A DNA stretch of 64,000 bases from Streptomyces sp. HNM0574 (GCF_012726235.1 NZ_JAASAH010000007.1:186001-250000); one strand, 5' to 3'. Shown: positions 25,649-34,795, numbered from the stretch's first letter. Program-made: numbers and translations. The notes: generated by a model not told the origin, from the sequence alone.

Positions 25649-27946
25649 ATGCAACTCGCCGCGATCGTCGTCACGCTGGTGCTCACCGCGGCCGGCGTTG
25701 CGCTTTTCGCTCGCGCCATCGCGCAGATCTACCGCTTCGTGAAGCTCGGCCAGCCGATCCCCGCGGGCTCGCGCACCGACGATCCGAAGCAGCGCACCGC
25801 GACGCTGATCAAGGAGTTCCTCGGTCACACGCGGATGAACCGCTGGGCCGTCGTCGGCGTGGCCCACTGGTTCGTCGCGATCGGCTTCCTGACGCTGCCG
25901 CCGACCATCATCAACGCCTACGGCCAGCTCTTCCAGGCCGACTGGACGCTGCCGGTCATCGGCGGCTTCCTGCCGTACGAGATGTACATCGACTTCATCG
26001 GTGTCATGACGACGGTCGGCATCGCGGCGCTGATGGTGATCCGGCAGCTCAACCTGCCCTCGCGCGCCGGGCGCAAGTCCCGCTTCACCGGCTCGAAGGC
26101 CGGTCAGGCGTACTTCGTCGAGTGGGTCATCTTCACCATCGGCCTCGCCATCCTGATGCTCCGCGGCCTGGAGGGCGCGCTGCACCACGTGGACTCCTAC
26201 GAGCCCGCGTACTTCCTCTCGTACCCGCTGGTCGCCGCCTTCAGCGGGCTCGAGGTGAGCACCCTTCAGACGCTCGTCTACTTCTGGGCGATGGTGAAGC
26301 TCGGCACGACGATGATCTGGATGATCACCGTCGGCATGAACACCAACATGGGTGTGGCCTGGCACCGGTTCCTCGCCTTCCCGAACATCTGGTTCAAGCG
26401 GGACGCCAAGGGCGGGACCGCGCTGGGTGAGCTGAAGCCGATGGTCTCCGGCGGCAAGGAGATCGACTTCGAGACGGCGCTCGACGACGACAACGAGGAA
26501 GAAGTCCGCTTCGGTGTCTCGCAGGTCGAGGACTTCTCCTGGAAGGGCATCCTCGACTTCTCCACCTGCACCGAGTGCGGCCGCTGCCAGTCGCAGTGCC
26601 CCGCCTGGAACACCGGCAAGCCGCTCTCGCCGAAGCTGCTGATCATGTCGCTGCGCGACCACGCGCACGCCAAGGCCCCGTACCTCCTCGCCGGTGGCGG
26701 CAAGACCATGGAGGGCGAGGAGAAGGCGACCGCCGACCAGCTCAAGGACGTTCCGCAGGCCGCGCTGGACGAGGCCGAGCGCCCGCTGATCGGCACCGCC
26801 GAGGAGAACGGCGTCATCGACCCGGACGTACTGTGGTCCTGCACCACCTGCGGCGCCTGCGTCGAGCAGTGCCCCGTCGACATCGAGCACGTCGACCACA
26901 TCGTCGACATGCGCCGCTACCAGGTGATGATCGAGTCCGCGTTCCCGTCCGAGGCGGGGACGATGCTCAAGAACCTGGAGAAGAAGGGCAACCCCTGGGG
27001 TCTGGCCAAGAAGCAGCGGCTGGAGTGGACCAAGGAGCTCGACTTCGAGGTGCCGGTCGTCGGCAAGACGATCGAGGACCTCACCGAGGTCGAGTACCTG
27101 TACTGGGTCGGCTGCGCGGGCGCGCTGGAGGACCGGGCGAAGAAGACCACCAAGGCCTTCGCCGAGCTGCTGAACATCGCGGGCGTCAAGTTCGCGATCA
27201 TGGGCGGCGACGAGAAGTGCACCGGTGACTCGGCCCGCCGCCTCGGCAACGAGTTCCTCTTCCAGCAGCTGGGCGAGGAGAACGTCGGGACGCTGAACGC
27301 GGCCTTCGGCGAGGACGACGAGGACGAGTCGACGAAGAAGCCGGCGTCCGCGAAGAAGATCGTGGCGACCTGCCCGCACTGCTTCAACACCCTCGCCAAC
27401 GAGTACCCGCAGCTGGGCGGCCACTACGAGGTCATCCACCACACCCAGCTGCTCCAGCACCTCATCGACGAGGGCAAGCTCGTGCCCGTCACCCCGGTCG
27501 ACGGTCTGATCACGTACCACGACCCCTGCTACCTGGGCCGGCACAACAAGGTCTACACGCCCCCGCGCGAGATCATCGGCAAGGTTCCGGGCCTGCGGAA
27601 CGAGGAGATGCACCGGCACAAGGAGCGCGGCTTCTGCTGCGGCGCCGGCGGCGCCCGGATGTGGATGGAGGAGCGGATCGGCAAGCGCATCAACAACGAG
27701 CGCGTCGACGAGGCCCTCTCCGTGAACCCGGACATCGTCTCCACCGCCTGCCCGTTCTGCCTCGTCATGCTGACCGACTCGGTCAACGGCAAGAAGAACG
27801 ACGGGAAGGCCAAGGAGGACCTCCAGGTCGTCGACGTCGCCCAGCTGCTGCTGGACTCCGTCAGGACGCCCGACGAGCCGCCGGCCGGTGAGGCCGAGGC
27901 CGAGGACGCCCCCGAGCCCGACCCGGAGCCGGAGCCCGCGAAGTAG
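25649..27946 (+). CDS. EtfD-like membrane Fe-S oxidoreductase (ETF:menaquinone reductase type)
   Basis: 765 residues from ATG 25649 with GGAG upstream. About five or six transmembrane helices (1-235) form a NarI-like, heme-b-type membrane domain. Two 4Fe-4S ferredoxin motifs follow (Cys307-310-313-317 and Cys398-401-404-408), then two CCG domains ('CPHCFNTLANEYPQLGG' and 'DPCYLGRHNKVY' with 'CCGAGGARMW') as in heterodisulfide reductase. The C-terminus is an acidic Glu/Pro tail. The layout matches mycobacterial Rv0338c (EtfD), which passes electrons from electron-transfer flavoprotein to menaquinone in fatty-acid oxidation. It stands alone, with a very strong terminator behind it. Confidence 0.88.
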   Translation: MQLAAIVVTLVLTAAGVALFARAIAQIYRFVKLGQPIPAGSRTDDPKQRTATLIKEFLGHTRMNRWAVVGVAHWFVAIGFLTLPPTIINAYGQLFQADWTLPVIGGFLPYEMYIDFIGVMTTVGIAALMVIRQLNLPSRAGRKSRFTGSKAGQAYFVEWVIFTIGLAILMLRGLEGALHHVDSYEPAYFLSYPLVAAFSGLEVSTLQTLVYFWAMVKLGTTMIWMITVGMNTNMGVAWHRFLAFPNIWFKRDAKGGTALGELKPMVSGGKEIDFETALDDDNEEEVRFGVSQVEDFSWKGILDFSTCTECGRCQSQCPAWNTGKPLSPKLLIMSLRDHAHAKAPYLLAGGGKTMEGEEKATADQLKDVPQAALDEAERPLIGTAEENGVIDPDVLWSCTTCGACVEQCPVDIEHVDHIVDMRRYQVMIESAFPSEAGTMLKNLEKKGNPWGLAKKQRLEWTKELDFEVPVVGKTIEDLTEVEYLYWVGCAGALEDRAKKTTKAFAELLNIAGVKFAIMGGDEKCTGDSARRLGNEFLFQQLGEENVGTLNAAFGEDDEDESTKKPASAKKIVATCPHCFNTLANEYPQLGGHYEVIHHTQLLQHLIDEGKLVPVTPVDGLITYHDPCYLGRHNKVYTPPREIIGKVPGLRNEEMHRHKERGFCCGAGGARMWMEERIGKRINNERVDEALSVNPDIVSTACPFCLVMLTDSVNGKKNDGKAKEDLQVVDVAQLLLDSVRTPDEPPAGEAEAEDAPEPDPEPEPAK

Positions 27947-27973
27947 CGGCGGAACCCGCCGCGCCGGTCACGT

Positions 27974-28013
27974 GAACGGAGCTTGTCGTGTCACCGCACG
28001 ACAAGCTCCGTTC
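27974..28013 (+). terminator. Strong terminator after the EtfD-like gene
   Basis: A perfect 17-bp stem (27974-27990 with 27997-28013), loop TCACCG, followed by GTTTGTG, lies 28 bases past the stop. Confidence 0.9.
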
Positions 28014-28160
28014 GTTTGTGGTCAGTTACCGCATCACTCAGGTCAATCCGCGATGAGGGATACCCACCGCACCGCCCGCCCTCTAGCCTCCTGACCAGCG
28101 GCGGCGCCAGGTCAGCGCACGCCGGAGCAGACCGCGCACGGCGGCAGGAGGCGAGCGCAG

Positions 28161-29111
28161 GTGTCCGACTGCGGTGGGGCGGCCACACCCCGCACGGGAC
28201 GGGAGGCGGGCGACGCCGTCACCTGGGCCCGCACCATTCCCGTCCAGCGGTTACGCCCCGGGGACCACGCCTTCGCGGCCTACGCCGACGACGAAGGACA
28301 GTGGGACGTGCTCGGCGCCTTCGTCCGGCAGGGACTGCTCGCCGGGGAGAAGGTCCTCGTCCTGCTGCTGCCCGGACTCGCCCGGCTCGCCGGACCCGAG
28401 CTGCTGGCCCGGATGGACGCGCACACGCCCGCCGTCGAGACGGCCTGGCGGCGCGGGCAGCTCGCCTTCGGCAGCATGCGCCAATTCATCCCGTCCGGCG
28501 GGGAGTTCACCCCCGAGCGGCAGTGGCGGCAGCTGGGCCGCGTCCTGGAGCGGGCCGCCGAGGACGGGTACCCGGCGGTGCGCGCGTACATCGACATGGC
28601 CTGGGTCGCCGAGTTCGGCGCCGATCTGGAGACGGTCATGCGCCGCGAACGCGAGTCGGGCCACCTGTTCACGCCGGGCGCCTACTCCGAGGTCTGCGCC
28701 TACGACGAGCGGGCCTTCCCCGCCGACGTCCTCGACGCGATGGCCGAGGCGCACCCCCGCGAACTCCTCGGCCGCACCGGCTCCCTGCGCGCGACGCACC
28801 GCGAGGACGGCGTCCGCGTCGCGGGCGAGGCCGACGCGGCCACGGCGGCGCTCTTCGGGCACGCGCTGCGCACCGCCTTCGCCCGCGCCGCCGGCGCCGG
28901 ACGCGGGCGGCTGACCGTCGACCTGACCCCGCTCGCCTTCCTCGGCGTCGGCTGCGCGGCCGAGCTGCTGCGGATGTGCGCGCAGGCGCGGACCGACCGG
29001 GTCGACGTCACCCTGCGCTGCTCCCGTTTCCAGGGCCGCACGCTGGAACGGCTCGGTTCCGGCGCCGTTCCCTCGCTGCACCTCGACGTCGCGGAGGAAC
29101 CGGGATGCTGA
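28161..29111 (+). CDS. MEDS-STAS signalling protein (anti-sigma factor antagonist type), contains a TTA codon
   Basis: 316 residues from GTG 28161, nine bases after GGAGG. The N-terminal two thirds look like a MEDS (DcmR-type sensory) domain ('VQRLRPGDHAFAAYADDEGQ', 'GLLAGEKVLVLL', 'RAYIDMAWV'). A STAS domain follows from about residue 220 ('LTVDLTPLAFLGVGCAAELLRM'), the fold of anti-sigma factor antagonists. Leu31 is encoded by TTA (28251-28253), the rare bldA-dependent codon, inside the MEDS domain, so it cannot be avoided by a later start. The gene overlaps the following RsbW-like gene by seven bases, as expected for partner-switching components. Confidence 0.85.
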   Translation: MSDCGGAATPRTGREAGDAVTWARTIPVQRLRPGDHAFAAYADDEGQWDVLGAFVRQGLLAGEKVLVLLLPGLARLAGPELLARMDAHTPAVETAWRRGQLAFGSMRQFIPSGGEFTPERQWRQLGRVLERAAEDGYPAVRAYIDMAWVAEFGADLETVMRRERESGHLFTPGAYSEVCAYDERAFPADVLDAMAEAHPRELLGRTGSLRATHREDGVRVAGEADAATAALFGHALRTAFARAAGAGRGRLTVDLTPLAFLGVGCAAELLRMCAQARTDRVDVTLRCSRFQGRTLERLGSGAVPSLHLDVAEEPGC

Positions 29112-29533
29112 GCAACGAACGCCTCTGCCGCCTGCACTTCACCGACCGGGACCTGCGCCGGGTGCGGATGGAGGTCGAGGAGTGGGCGGCCTGGGCGGGC
29201 CTCGGGGAACCGCGCAGGGGCGAGTTCGTCGTCGCCGTCGACGCGGTGGCGACCAACGCGGTCGAGCACGCGGGCGGCCGCGGCCGGCTGCTGCTGCGGC
29301 AGCGGGACGGCGAGCTGGAGTGCCGGATCGAGGACTCCGGGCCCGGCTTCACCGAGGACGTCATCCCCGAGCTGGCCCCCGGCGTGGACGGCGCCGGCTC
29401 GGGCCGCGGCCTGTGGCTGGCCCGCCTCGTCACGGACCGCCTCACCGTCGAACGCGGGGCCGCCCTCGACGGCGGCGAGCCGGCCCCCGGGGCGGTCGTC
29501 ACCCTGGCGGTACGCATCCGCGAGGGGGCCTGA
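29105..29533 (+). CDS. ATP-binding anti-sigma factor-like protein (RsbW/GHKL)
   Basis: 142 residues from ATG 29105, overlapping the MEDS-STAS stop. It is a single HATPase domain: N-box 'VDAVATNAVEHAGG' with the Asn, G1-box 'IEDSGPGFTED' and G2-like 'GSGRGLWLARLV'. Proteins of this class are serine kinases that bind a sigma factor or phosphorylate a STAS antagonist; the STAS partner is encoded just upstream. No sigma gene is adjacent, so the target sigma factor is unknown. After the stop comes a long repeat array. Confidence 0.9.
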   Translation: MLSNERLCRLHFTDRDLRRVRMEVEEWAAWAGLGEPRRGEFVVAVDAVATNAVEHAGGRGRLLLRQRDGELECRIEDSGPGFTEDVIPELAPGVDGAGSGRGLWLARLVTDRLTVERGAALDGGEPAPGAVVTLAVRIREGA

Positions 29534-30190
29534 CCCCGGCGGGGGGGGCGCATCGCCGTCGGTGGGCCGCCCCGGGGCGGGGTGCGCATCGCCGTCGCCG
29601 GGCCGCCCCGGCGCGGGGTGCTCGATGCCGTCGCCGGGCCGCCCCGTACGCCGTGGCTGGTCGCGCAGTTCCCCGCGCCCCTTATCGCGGGCTCGCCCCG
29701 CTGTGCCTGCGGCGCTTCTCGGGCCCACCCCGCTTGGGAGGTCTGCGCCGAGGCGCAGGGCTGGCAAGCGCAGCGCGGGCCCGCCCCGGCGCGGGGTGCT
29801 CCATGCCGTCGCCGGGCCACCCGTACGCCGTGGCCGTTCGCGCAGTTCCCCGCGCCCCTTTTTCGCGGGCCCGCCCCGCTGTGCCTGCGGCGCTTCTCGG
29901 GCCCACCCCGCTTGGGAGGTCTGCGCCGAGGCGCAGGGCTGGCAAGCGCAGCGCCTCAGCCCCGGCGCGGGGTGCTCCATGACGTCACCGGACCACCCCG
30001 TACGTCGTGGCCGGTCGCGCAGTTCCCCGCGCCCCTTCGGGCGCGCCCTCCCCGCGCCCCTGGCGGGGCGCACCTCCCCGCGCCGCCATCGGCCCCCCGC
30101 CCCTAGGGGATGTCACAGGTCAGCTGCGATGTATGACCAGTTGGTGACGTAGCGACGCCGGGGGCGCGGGGACACGGTACGTTCGATGTC
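29534..30190. repeat. 3'-end repeat array (three cores, two hairpin modules)
   Basis: No gene is supported in these 657 bases. Cores lie at 29662-29681, 29839-29858 and 30016-30035 (plus strand CGCGCAGTTCCCCGCGCCCC) with an exact 177-bp period. Hairpin modules CTGCGCC-GA-GGCGCAG lie at about 29733 and 29911. Degenerate short units fill 29540-29640. Unlike other clusters, no gene ends at its right side. A GGGCGCGCCC hairpin follows at 30036-30050. The last stretch should hold the promoter of the Yip1 gene. Confidence 0.75.
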
Positions 30191-31222
30191 GTGGCTGGTT
30201 TCAGGATCGGACGCGGACGGGACGACCGGGCCGCGCGACAGCAGGAGCAGTACCCCCCGCGACCCCAGCGGTCCCCGGGCGCCTCGCGTCCGGCACCGTC
30301 CCCGGGCCCCGGCGGTCCCGCCGCGTACGGGCAGCGCCCGCGGGGCGGCGCGCCCGCGCCCGGGAGCAGCAACGCGCCGACCGTCCCCGGCGGCGTCGGC
30401 CAGGGCGCGTACGGCGGCGGCCAGAGCGGCTGGCCGCGCGTCGGCGGCGGCCCGACGGCCGCGGGCCGCGGCCACGGCGAACCCGAGTACTTCGGCGAAC
30501 CGCAGCGCCCCGCCGGGCACGACACCCACGCCAACACCCCGGGTCACACCACCGCCTTCCGGGTCCCCGAGCCGTACGGCCGCGAGGACGACGGCGGTGC
30601 CTTCGACGGCGGCTACGGCGGCGACTACGGCGAGGGCAGCACCTACGGCGGCGGCCACCTGCCCCCGCCGCCCCCGTCCGGGCCGCGCCTGGGCTGGAAG
30701 GACCTGCTGCGCGGCATCGTGACCCGCCCCAACCCCACGTTCTTCCAGATGCGGGACTACCCGGTCTGGGGTCCCGCGCTGATCGTCACCTTCCTCTACG
30801 GCCTGCTCGCAGTCTTCGGCCTCGACGAGGCGCGCGACGAGGTCATCAACGCGACGCTGGGCAGCGCGATCCCGTACGTCCTGACGACCGGCGTCGCCGT
30901 CGTCCTCGTCGGGCTGGTGCTCGGCGCGGTGACGCACACGCTGGCGCGGCAGTTCGGGGGGACGGGCAGCTGGCAGCCGACGGTCGGCCTGTCGATGCTG
31001 ATCATGGCGCTGACGGACGCGCCGCGGCTGGTGTTCGCGATGTTCCTCGGCGGCACGGCGCCGCTGGTGCAGGTGCTGGGGTGGGTGACCTGGGTCATCG
31101 CCGGTGCGCTGTTCACCTCGATGGTGAGCCGCTCGCACGACCTGCCGTGGCCGAAGGCGCTGGGTGCCTCGGCGATTCAGCTGCTGGCGCTGCTGGTGCT
31201 GATGAAGCTGGGGACGCTGTAG
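30191..31222 (+). CDS. Yip1-domain membrane protein
   Basis: 343 residues from GTG 30191. The first 165 residues are a disordered Gly/Pro/Arg/Gln-rich cytoplasmic region with GGYGG-like repeats. The C-terminal half is a Yip1-type membrane domain with five helices ('WGPALIVTFLYGLLAVFGL', 'VLTTGVAVVLVGLVLGAV', 'LVQVLGWVTWVIAGALF', 'LGASAIQLLALLVLMKLG'). Yip1 proteins in actinobacteria are uncharacterised. The start codon is weakly supported; no better one was found. A textbook terminator follows. Confidence 0.8.
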   Translation: MAGFRIGRGRDDRAARQQEQYPPRPQRSPGASRPAPSPGPGGPAAYGQRPRGGAPAPGSSNAPTVPGGVGQGAYGGGQSGWPRVGGGPTAAGRGHGEPEYFGEPQRPAGHDTHANTPGHTTAFRVPEPYGREDDGGAFDGGYGGDYGEGSTYGGGHLPPPPPSGPRLGWKDLLRGIVTRPNPTFFQMRDYPVWGPALIVTFLYGLLAVFGLDEARDEVINATLGSAIPYVLTTGVAVVLVGLVLGAVTHTLARQFGGTGSWQPTVGLSMLIMALTDAPRLVFAMFLGGTAPLVQVLGWVTWVIAGALFTSMVSRSHDLPWPKALGASAIQLLALLVLMKLGTL

Positions 31223-31247
31223 CGCTTCGCCGCATCCGGTCACGCGC

Positions 31248-31281
31248 AGGGGCCCGGCCGCGTTTTCGCGGCCGGGCCCCT
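31248..31281 (+). terminator. Strong terminator after the Yip1 gene
   Basis: A 15-bp perfect stem (31248-31262 with 31267-31281), TTTT loop, followed by TTTGTGTG. It lies 26 bases past the stop. Confidence 0.92.
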
Positions 31282-31289
31282 TTGTGTGC

Positions 31290-31505
31290 GGGGTGCGCCT
31301 TTGTGCGCGGGGTGCGCCGTGGGTTTCGCGCAGTTCCCCGCGCCCCTTATCGCGGGCTCACCCCGCTTGGGAGGTCTGCGCCATAGGCGCAGGGCTGGCA
31401 AGCGCAGCGCCTCAGCCCCGGCGCGGGGTGCTCCATGCCGTCACCGGACCACCCCGTACGCCGTGGCCGTTCGCGCAGTTCCCCGCGCCCCCGAGGCGCG
31501 CCCGC
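31290..31505 (-). repeat. 3'-end repeat cluster downstream of the SGNH gene (two cores, one hairpin module)
   Basis: Cores lie at 31327-31346 and 31472-31491, with the hairpin module CTGCGCC-ATA-GGCGCAG at about 31377-31393. On the minus strand the right core follows the SGNH stop TGA and forms GCGCC-TCGGG-GGCGC with the bases between. Confidence 0.8.
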
Positions 31506-33137
31506 TCACGTGAAGTGCTGGTTCGGGGAGTCCGTGCACGGGGTGAGGCGGGTCGGGGCGCCCGTTGTGTCGAGGGTGAGGCAGAGGTCGGGGGCGGCCA
31601 CCGGCCGGAACGTGCCGTCCTGGCGGAGGAAGCGCTGCTGGGTCTCGGCCGAGCAGTTCCACAGGACGAGTTCGGTGCCGGGTTCGGCGCGGCCCTCGGG
31701 GACGTCGAGGCAGCGGTCGTGGGTGAGCCCGGTGCGCAGCGCCCTGGTGTCCTCGTCGTACCACCAGGTCTGCGCGCGCTCGCCCGGCGCGCACTCCTGG
31801 CCGCGCACCGCGGTGCCGTCGCGGGTGCTGCCGCCGTCCGGCGCGAGGCACTCGCCGGTGCCGGAGCTGCGCAGCGGTACGAAGGCGTCGTCCCAGGCCA
31901 GCTGGTACAGCCGGGGCTCGCCCCGGCCCGAGGGGTCGGCGCAGGACGCCTCGCGGACGCTGCCGTTCCGCGCCGTCTCGTACATCTGCGTCAGGCAGGA
32001 CGCGAAGGCGGCGTGGCCGCGCGCGTTGGGGTGGAAGGACTGCCGGACGGAGTTCTCGTCCGGCGGGAAGGGGTTGCTCAGCTCGACGTACAGGCCGCGC
32101 GCCCAGGCGTCCTCCATGCACACCTCGTGGCCGTGGAAGAGCCGGGAGGCGTCGAGGTAGTCGGCGCCGGTGTTCTCGGCGGCGGCGCGTACGCCCTTCT
32201 CGAAGGCGGGCACGGCGGTGTTCCGGCCCCACCCCGAGTCGCTGGTGTACCCGGTGCAGCCGCCCGGGAGCTTGCCGGGGAAGTCGGGGTTGTCCTCGAT
32301 GTCGGGGCCGATGGGGCTGGGGTAGCTCATGACGACGAGCTGGTAGTCCCCGTCGGCGTAACCGGCGTCGCGCATCACGGACTTGAGGTCCGTAACGGTC
32401 CGTTCCACCTTCGGCACCAGCCCGTCGACGCGCTGCTGCCAGCCCGGCTCGTACACCGGCTGACAGGCGCCCTTGCGCAGGAACCAGCGGGTCACGCAGT
32501 CCGTCATCACGGGCCCGAACTGGAGGTCGTCGTTGGCCCCTGCGACCAGGACGACCTGCTTGAGCCGGGTGTTACGCGCGGTGACGGCGAGGCTGTCGCT
32601 CTGCACCAGCTCGTCCGCGTACTGGGGGGTCCCGCCGATCCGGATGTTCTCCGAATTGGCGCCCGAACAGGCCACGTTGAAGGTTTCCTGCACGGGAATC
32701 CCGGTGCGGTGCACGGCCGCGTCCGGCGACCTGTGGCACCAGTTGTCCGGCCCGTCGGTCCCCGGTTCGTACGTGCCGACGCCCTCGCCGGAGATCTCGC
32801 TGTCACCGAGTGTGATCAGCGAGGTGCGGCGCTCCTCCACGGGGCGCTGCGCCCCGTCCCCGTACAGCTCCCGCGCCTGTCTCTCCCGCTCCTTCTCCAA
32901 CTCCGGTGCGAGCGGCGTCGGTTGGCCGCGCTCCTGCGAGGCCCCCGTCGTCGCGGCGGGGCTCGCCTGGGCCGCGGGGCCCGTCGCGAGGGCCGCGCCG
33001 CCGAGCGCCAGCGCGAGCGCGGCGGCGAGCAGCCCGGACCGGTGCCGCACCCCGGTCCGGGTTCGTGGTCCGCCGCCGCGTGGACGGCGAACGGCGGTGC
33101 TGCTGGGGGCTCTTCGGGACGCGTGCTCTGGTGCCAT
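31506..33137 (-). CDS. Secreted SGNH hydrolase with C-terminal ricin-type lectin domain
   Basis: 543 residues from ATG 33137, preceded by GGAGGG. An Arg-rich stretch of about 30 residues precedes a hydrophobic signal core ('GLLAAALALALGGAALATG'). The catalytic domain has the GDS nucleophile motif ('SLITLGDSEISGEGVG'), an oxyanion Gly/Asn ('VLVAGANDDL') and the C-terminal His in 'SFHPNARGHAAFA'. Residues from about 415 form a ricin B trefoil ('GTGECLAPDGGSTRDGTAV', 'AQTWWYDEDTRALRTGLTHDRCLDV') for carbohydrate binding. The likely role is an extracellular esterase or lipase that binds polysaccharide. Eight or so Cys in the catalytic part suggest disulfides. Confidence 0.9.
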   Translation of the reverse strand: MAPEHASRRAPSSTAVRRPRGGGPRTRTGVRHRSGLLAAALALALGGAALATGPAAQASPAATTGASQERGQPTPLAPELEKERERQARELYGDGAQRPVEERRTSLITLGDSEISGEGVGTYEPGTDGPDNWCHRSPDAAVHRTGIPVQETFNVACSGANSENIRIGGTPQYADELVQSDSLAVTARNTRLKQVVLVAGANDDLQFGPVMTDCVTRWFLRKGACQPVYEPGWQQRVDGLVPKVERTVTDLKSVMRDAGYADGDYQLVVMSYPSPIGPDIEDNPDFPGKLPGGCTGYTSDSGWGRNTAVPAFEKGVRAAAENTGADYLDASRLFHGHEVCMEDAWARGLYVELSNPFPPDENSVRQSFHPNARGHAAFASCLTQMYETARNGSVREASCADPSGRGEPRLYQLAWDDAFVPLRSSGTGECLAPDGGSTRDGTAVRGQECAPGERAQTWWYDEDTRALRTGLTHDRCLDVPEGRAEPGTELVLWNCSAETQQRFLRQDGTFRPVAAPDLCLTLDTTGAPTRLTPCTDSPNQHFT

Positions 33138-33271
33138 GAGGTGGTCTCCCTCCGGTCGGCACATCCGGTTACCAGCGGTACTTACTCGCCCGTACGGAAG
33201 ATGGGAAGACACACCGCGCCCCAACACCCCCTGCTTTCACGCCGTTTTCGCCGCGCACGGCTGAGACACGA

Positions 33272-33306
33272 CCGTGCCCCCGGCGAGCGCGTCGCCGGGG
33301 GCACGG
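33272..33306 (-). terminator. Terminator after the phosphoribosyltransferase gene
   Basis: A perfect 14-bp stem (33272-33285 with 33293-33306, loop of seven) begins 19 bases past the stop on the minus strand. Confidence 0.75.
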
Positions 33307-33324
33307 AGGAAGAAGGGGGACGTC

Positions 33325-33822
33325 CTACGCGTCGAGGACCTGGCCCTCGCGGCGGACGACCGGAGGCTGCACGCTCCACGGGAAGTTGATCCACTGCTCG
33401 GTGCGCTTCCAGACGTACTCGCACTTCACCAGGGACTGCGGCTTCTCGTAGATCACCGCGCTGCGGACGTCGGCGACGTGCTCGGCGCAGTAGTCGTGGA
33501 CGAGCTTGAGGGTGCGGCCGGTGTCGGCGACGTCGTCGGCGACCAGGACCTTCTTCTGGCTGAGGTCGACGACGTTCGGCACCGGCGGCAGCATGACCGG
33601 CATCGCGAGCGTCTCGCCGACGCCGGTGTAGAACTCGACGTTCATCACGTGCAGGTTCTTCACGTCCAGCGCGTAGCCGAGCCCTCCGGCGACGAACAGG
33701 CCGCCGCGCGCGATGGACAGGATGATGTCCGGCTCGAACCCGTCGTCGGCGACGGTCTGCGCCAGCTCCCGGATCGCCTCGCCGAACAGGGAGTACGTCA
33801 GATTTTCGCGCTCGTCACTCAC
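33325..33822 (-). CDS. Phosphoribosyltransferase family protein
   Basis: 165 residues from GTG 33822, with a GAGAGGCAC site. It is a type I PRTase with the PRPP loop 'KVLVADDVADTGRTL' and an earlier 'ILSIARGGLFVAGGLGYAL' pyrophosphate loop. It most resembles bacterial xanthine/hypoxanthine-type salvage enzymes, but the hood is short and the base is not predictable. It lies 50 bases after dcd on the same strand, so nucleotide metabolism is the common theme. The frame upstream of the GTG overlaps dcd in another frame and is not coding. Confidence 0.9.
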   Translation of the reverse strand: MSDERENLTYSLFGEAIRELAQTVADDGFEPDIILSIARGGLFVAGGLGYALDVKNLHVMNVEFYTGVGETLAMPVMLPPVPNVVDLSQKKVLVADDVADTGRTLKLVHDYCAEHVADVRSAVIYEKPQSLVKCEYVWKRTEQWINFPWSVQPPVVRREGQVLDA

Positions 33823-33872
33823 GTGCTTGTGCCTCTCGCTGCCACTTCGGGTGCTGCCGCACGCGTCCGGGG

Positions 33873-34448
33873 TCAGACCTGCGTGCGATGGAAATTCAGG
33901 AAGGAGCGCGACGGCGTCGGCCCGCGCTGGCCTTGGTAACGGGAGCCGTAGTGAGCGGACCCGTACGGGTACTCGGACGGGGACGTCAGCCGGAACATGC
34001 ACAGCTGGCCGATCTTCATCCCGGGCCACAGCTTGATCGGCAGCGTCGCGACGTTCGACAGCTCCAGCGTCACGTGCCCGGAGAAGCCCGGGTCGATGAA
34101 GCCGGCCGTCGAGTGCGTCAGCAGGCCGAGACGGCCCAGCGAGCTCTTGCCCTCCAGCCGCGACGCGATGTCGTCGGGGAGGGAGATCACCTCGTACGTC
34201 GACGCGAGGACGAACTCACCGGGGTGCAGGATGAACGGCTCGTCCCCCTCGGCCTCGATCAGCCGCGTCAGATCGGGCTGTTCGACGGCCGGGTCGATGT
34301 GGGGGTAACGGTGATTCTCGAAAACCCGGAAATAGCGGTCGAGCCGGACGTCGATACTGGAGGGCTGCACCATCGCCGGCGTGAAGGGGTCGACCCGCAC
34401 CCGGCCCGCGTCCACCTCGGCCCGGATGTCCTTGTCTGAGAGAAGCAC
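33873..34448 (-). CDS. dcd: dCTP deaminase
   Basis: 191 residues from GTG 34448, the normal family length. It converts dCTP to dUTP (and in some actinobacteria on to dUMP). Typical blocks are '[18 protein letters not shown]', '[26 protein letters not shown]' with the catalytic Glu and Ser/Arg residues, and '[17 protein letters not shown]'. No ribosome site precedes the GTG, and TATTCT sits six bases upstream with TTGGGC 19 bp before it, so the mRNA is probably leaderless. Confidence 0.97.
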   Translation of the reverse strand: MLLSDKDIRAEVDAGRVRVDPFTPAMVQPSSIDVRLDRYFRVFENHRYPHIDPAVEQPDLTRLIEAEGDEPFILHPGEFVLASTYEVISLPDDIASRLEGKSSLGRLGLLTHSTAGFIDPGFSGHVTLELSNVATLPIKLWPGMKIGQLCMFRLTSPSEYPYGSAHYGSRYQGQRGPTPSRSFLNFHRTQV

Positions 34449-34454
34449 GGACCG

Positions 34455-34485
34455 AGAATACGCGTACGCGTCGGGGCCGGCCCAA
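34455..34485 (-). promoter_or_regulatory. Probable leaderless promoter of dcd
   Basis: TTGGGC (34485-34480), 19-bp spacer, TATTCT (34460-34455), then six bases to GTG 34448. Confidence 0.45.
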
Positions 34486-34606
34486 TCGGACCGGCCCCGA
34501 CGCGCGGACCACAGATCATCTTCGCGCGCGGTGCCCGGACGGTGACGCCGGGCAGTCACGCGAGCTGTGACGTGCGGATCTCAACTGCGCTTGCGGCGCT
34601 GCTCGC

Positions 34607-34795
34607 TCACCCCTCGCGCTGCGGACCGACGCCACCGGGACCGCTCCCCACGGGAACGGCCTGCCGCAGCCGCGCGCACCGGGGGCAGCGCAACAGCCGC
34701 CCCGGTCCGATCCGCGTGCTGCCGAGGTTCTGCATCGGGAACGTCGGGGTGCTGAACACGTGCCCCTCGGCGCACCGTACGACCGTCTCCTCCAT
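34607..34795 (-). CDS. Small zinc-ribbon-like protein
   Basis: 62 residues from ATG 34795 with a GGGGAGAGGG site. The core 'VVRCAEGHVFSTPTFP' and 'LLRCPRCARLRQAVPV' has a CX3H and a CXXC that could form a small zinc ribbon. No domain beyond that is recognisable, and the tail is Gly/Pro-rich. It is isolated between dcd and the tRNA gene. I infer a real gene from the good ribosome site and the motif, not from homology. Confidence 0.6.
   Translation of the reverse strand: MEETVVRCAEGHVFSTPTFPMQNLGSTRIGPGRLLRCPRCARLRQAVPVGSGPGGVGPQREG

Noticed and set aside
27966..27979. GGTCACGTGAACG considered as a second parS
   Set aside because: Only the central CACGTG and a few flanking bases match, and it overlaps the arm of a terminator hairpin.
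29562..30152. Overlapping short frames in the 29.6-30.1 kb array
   Set aside because: Same reason: translations of the intergenic repeat.
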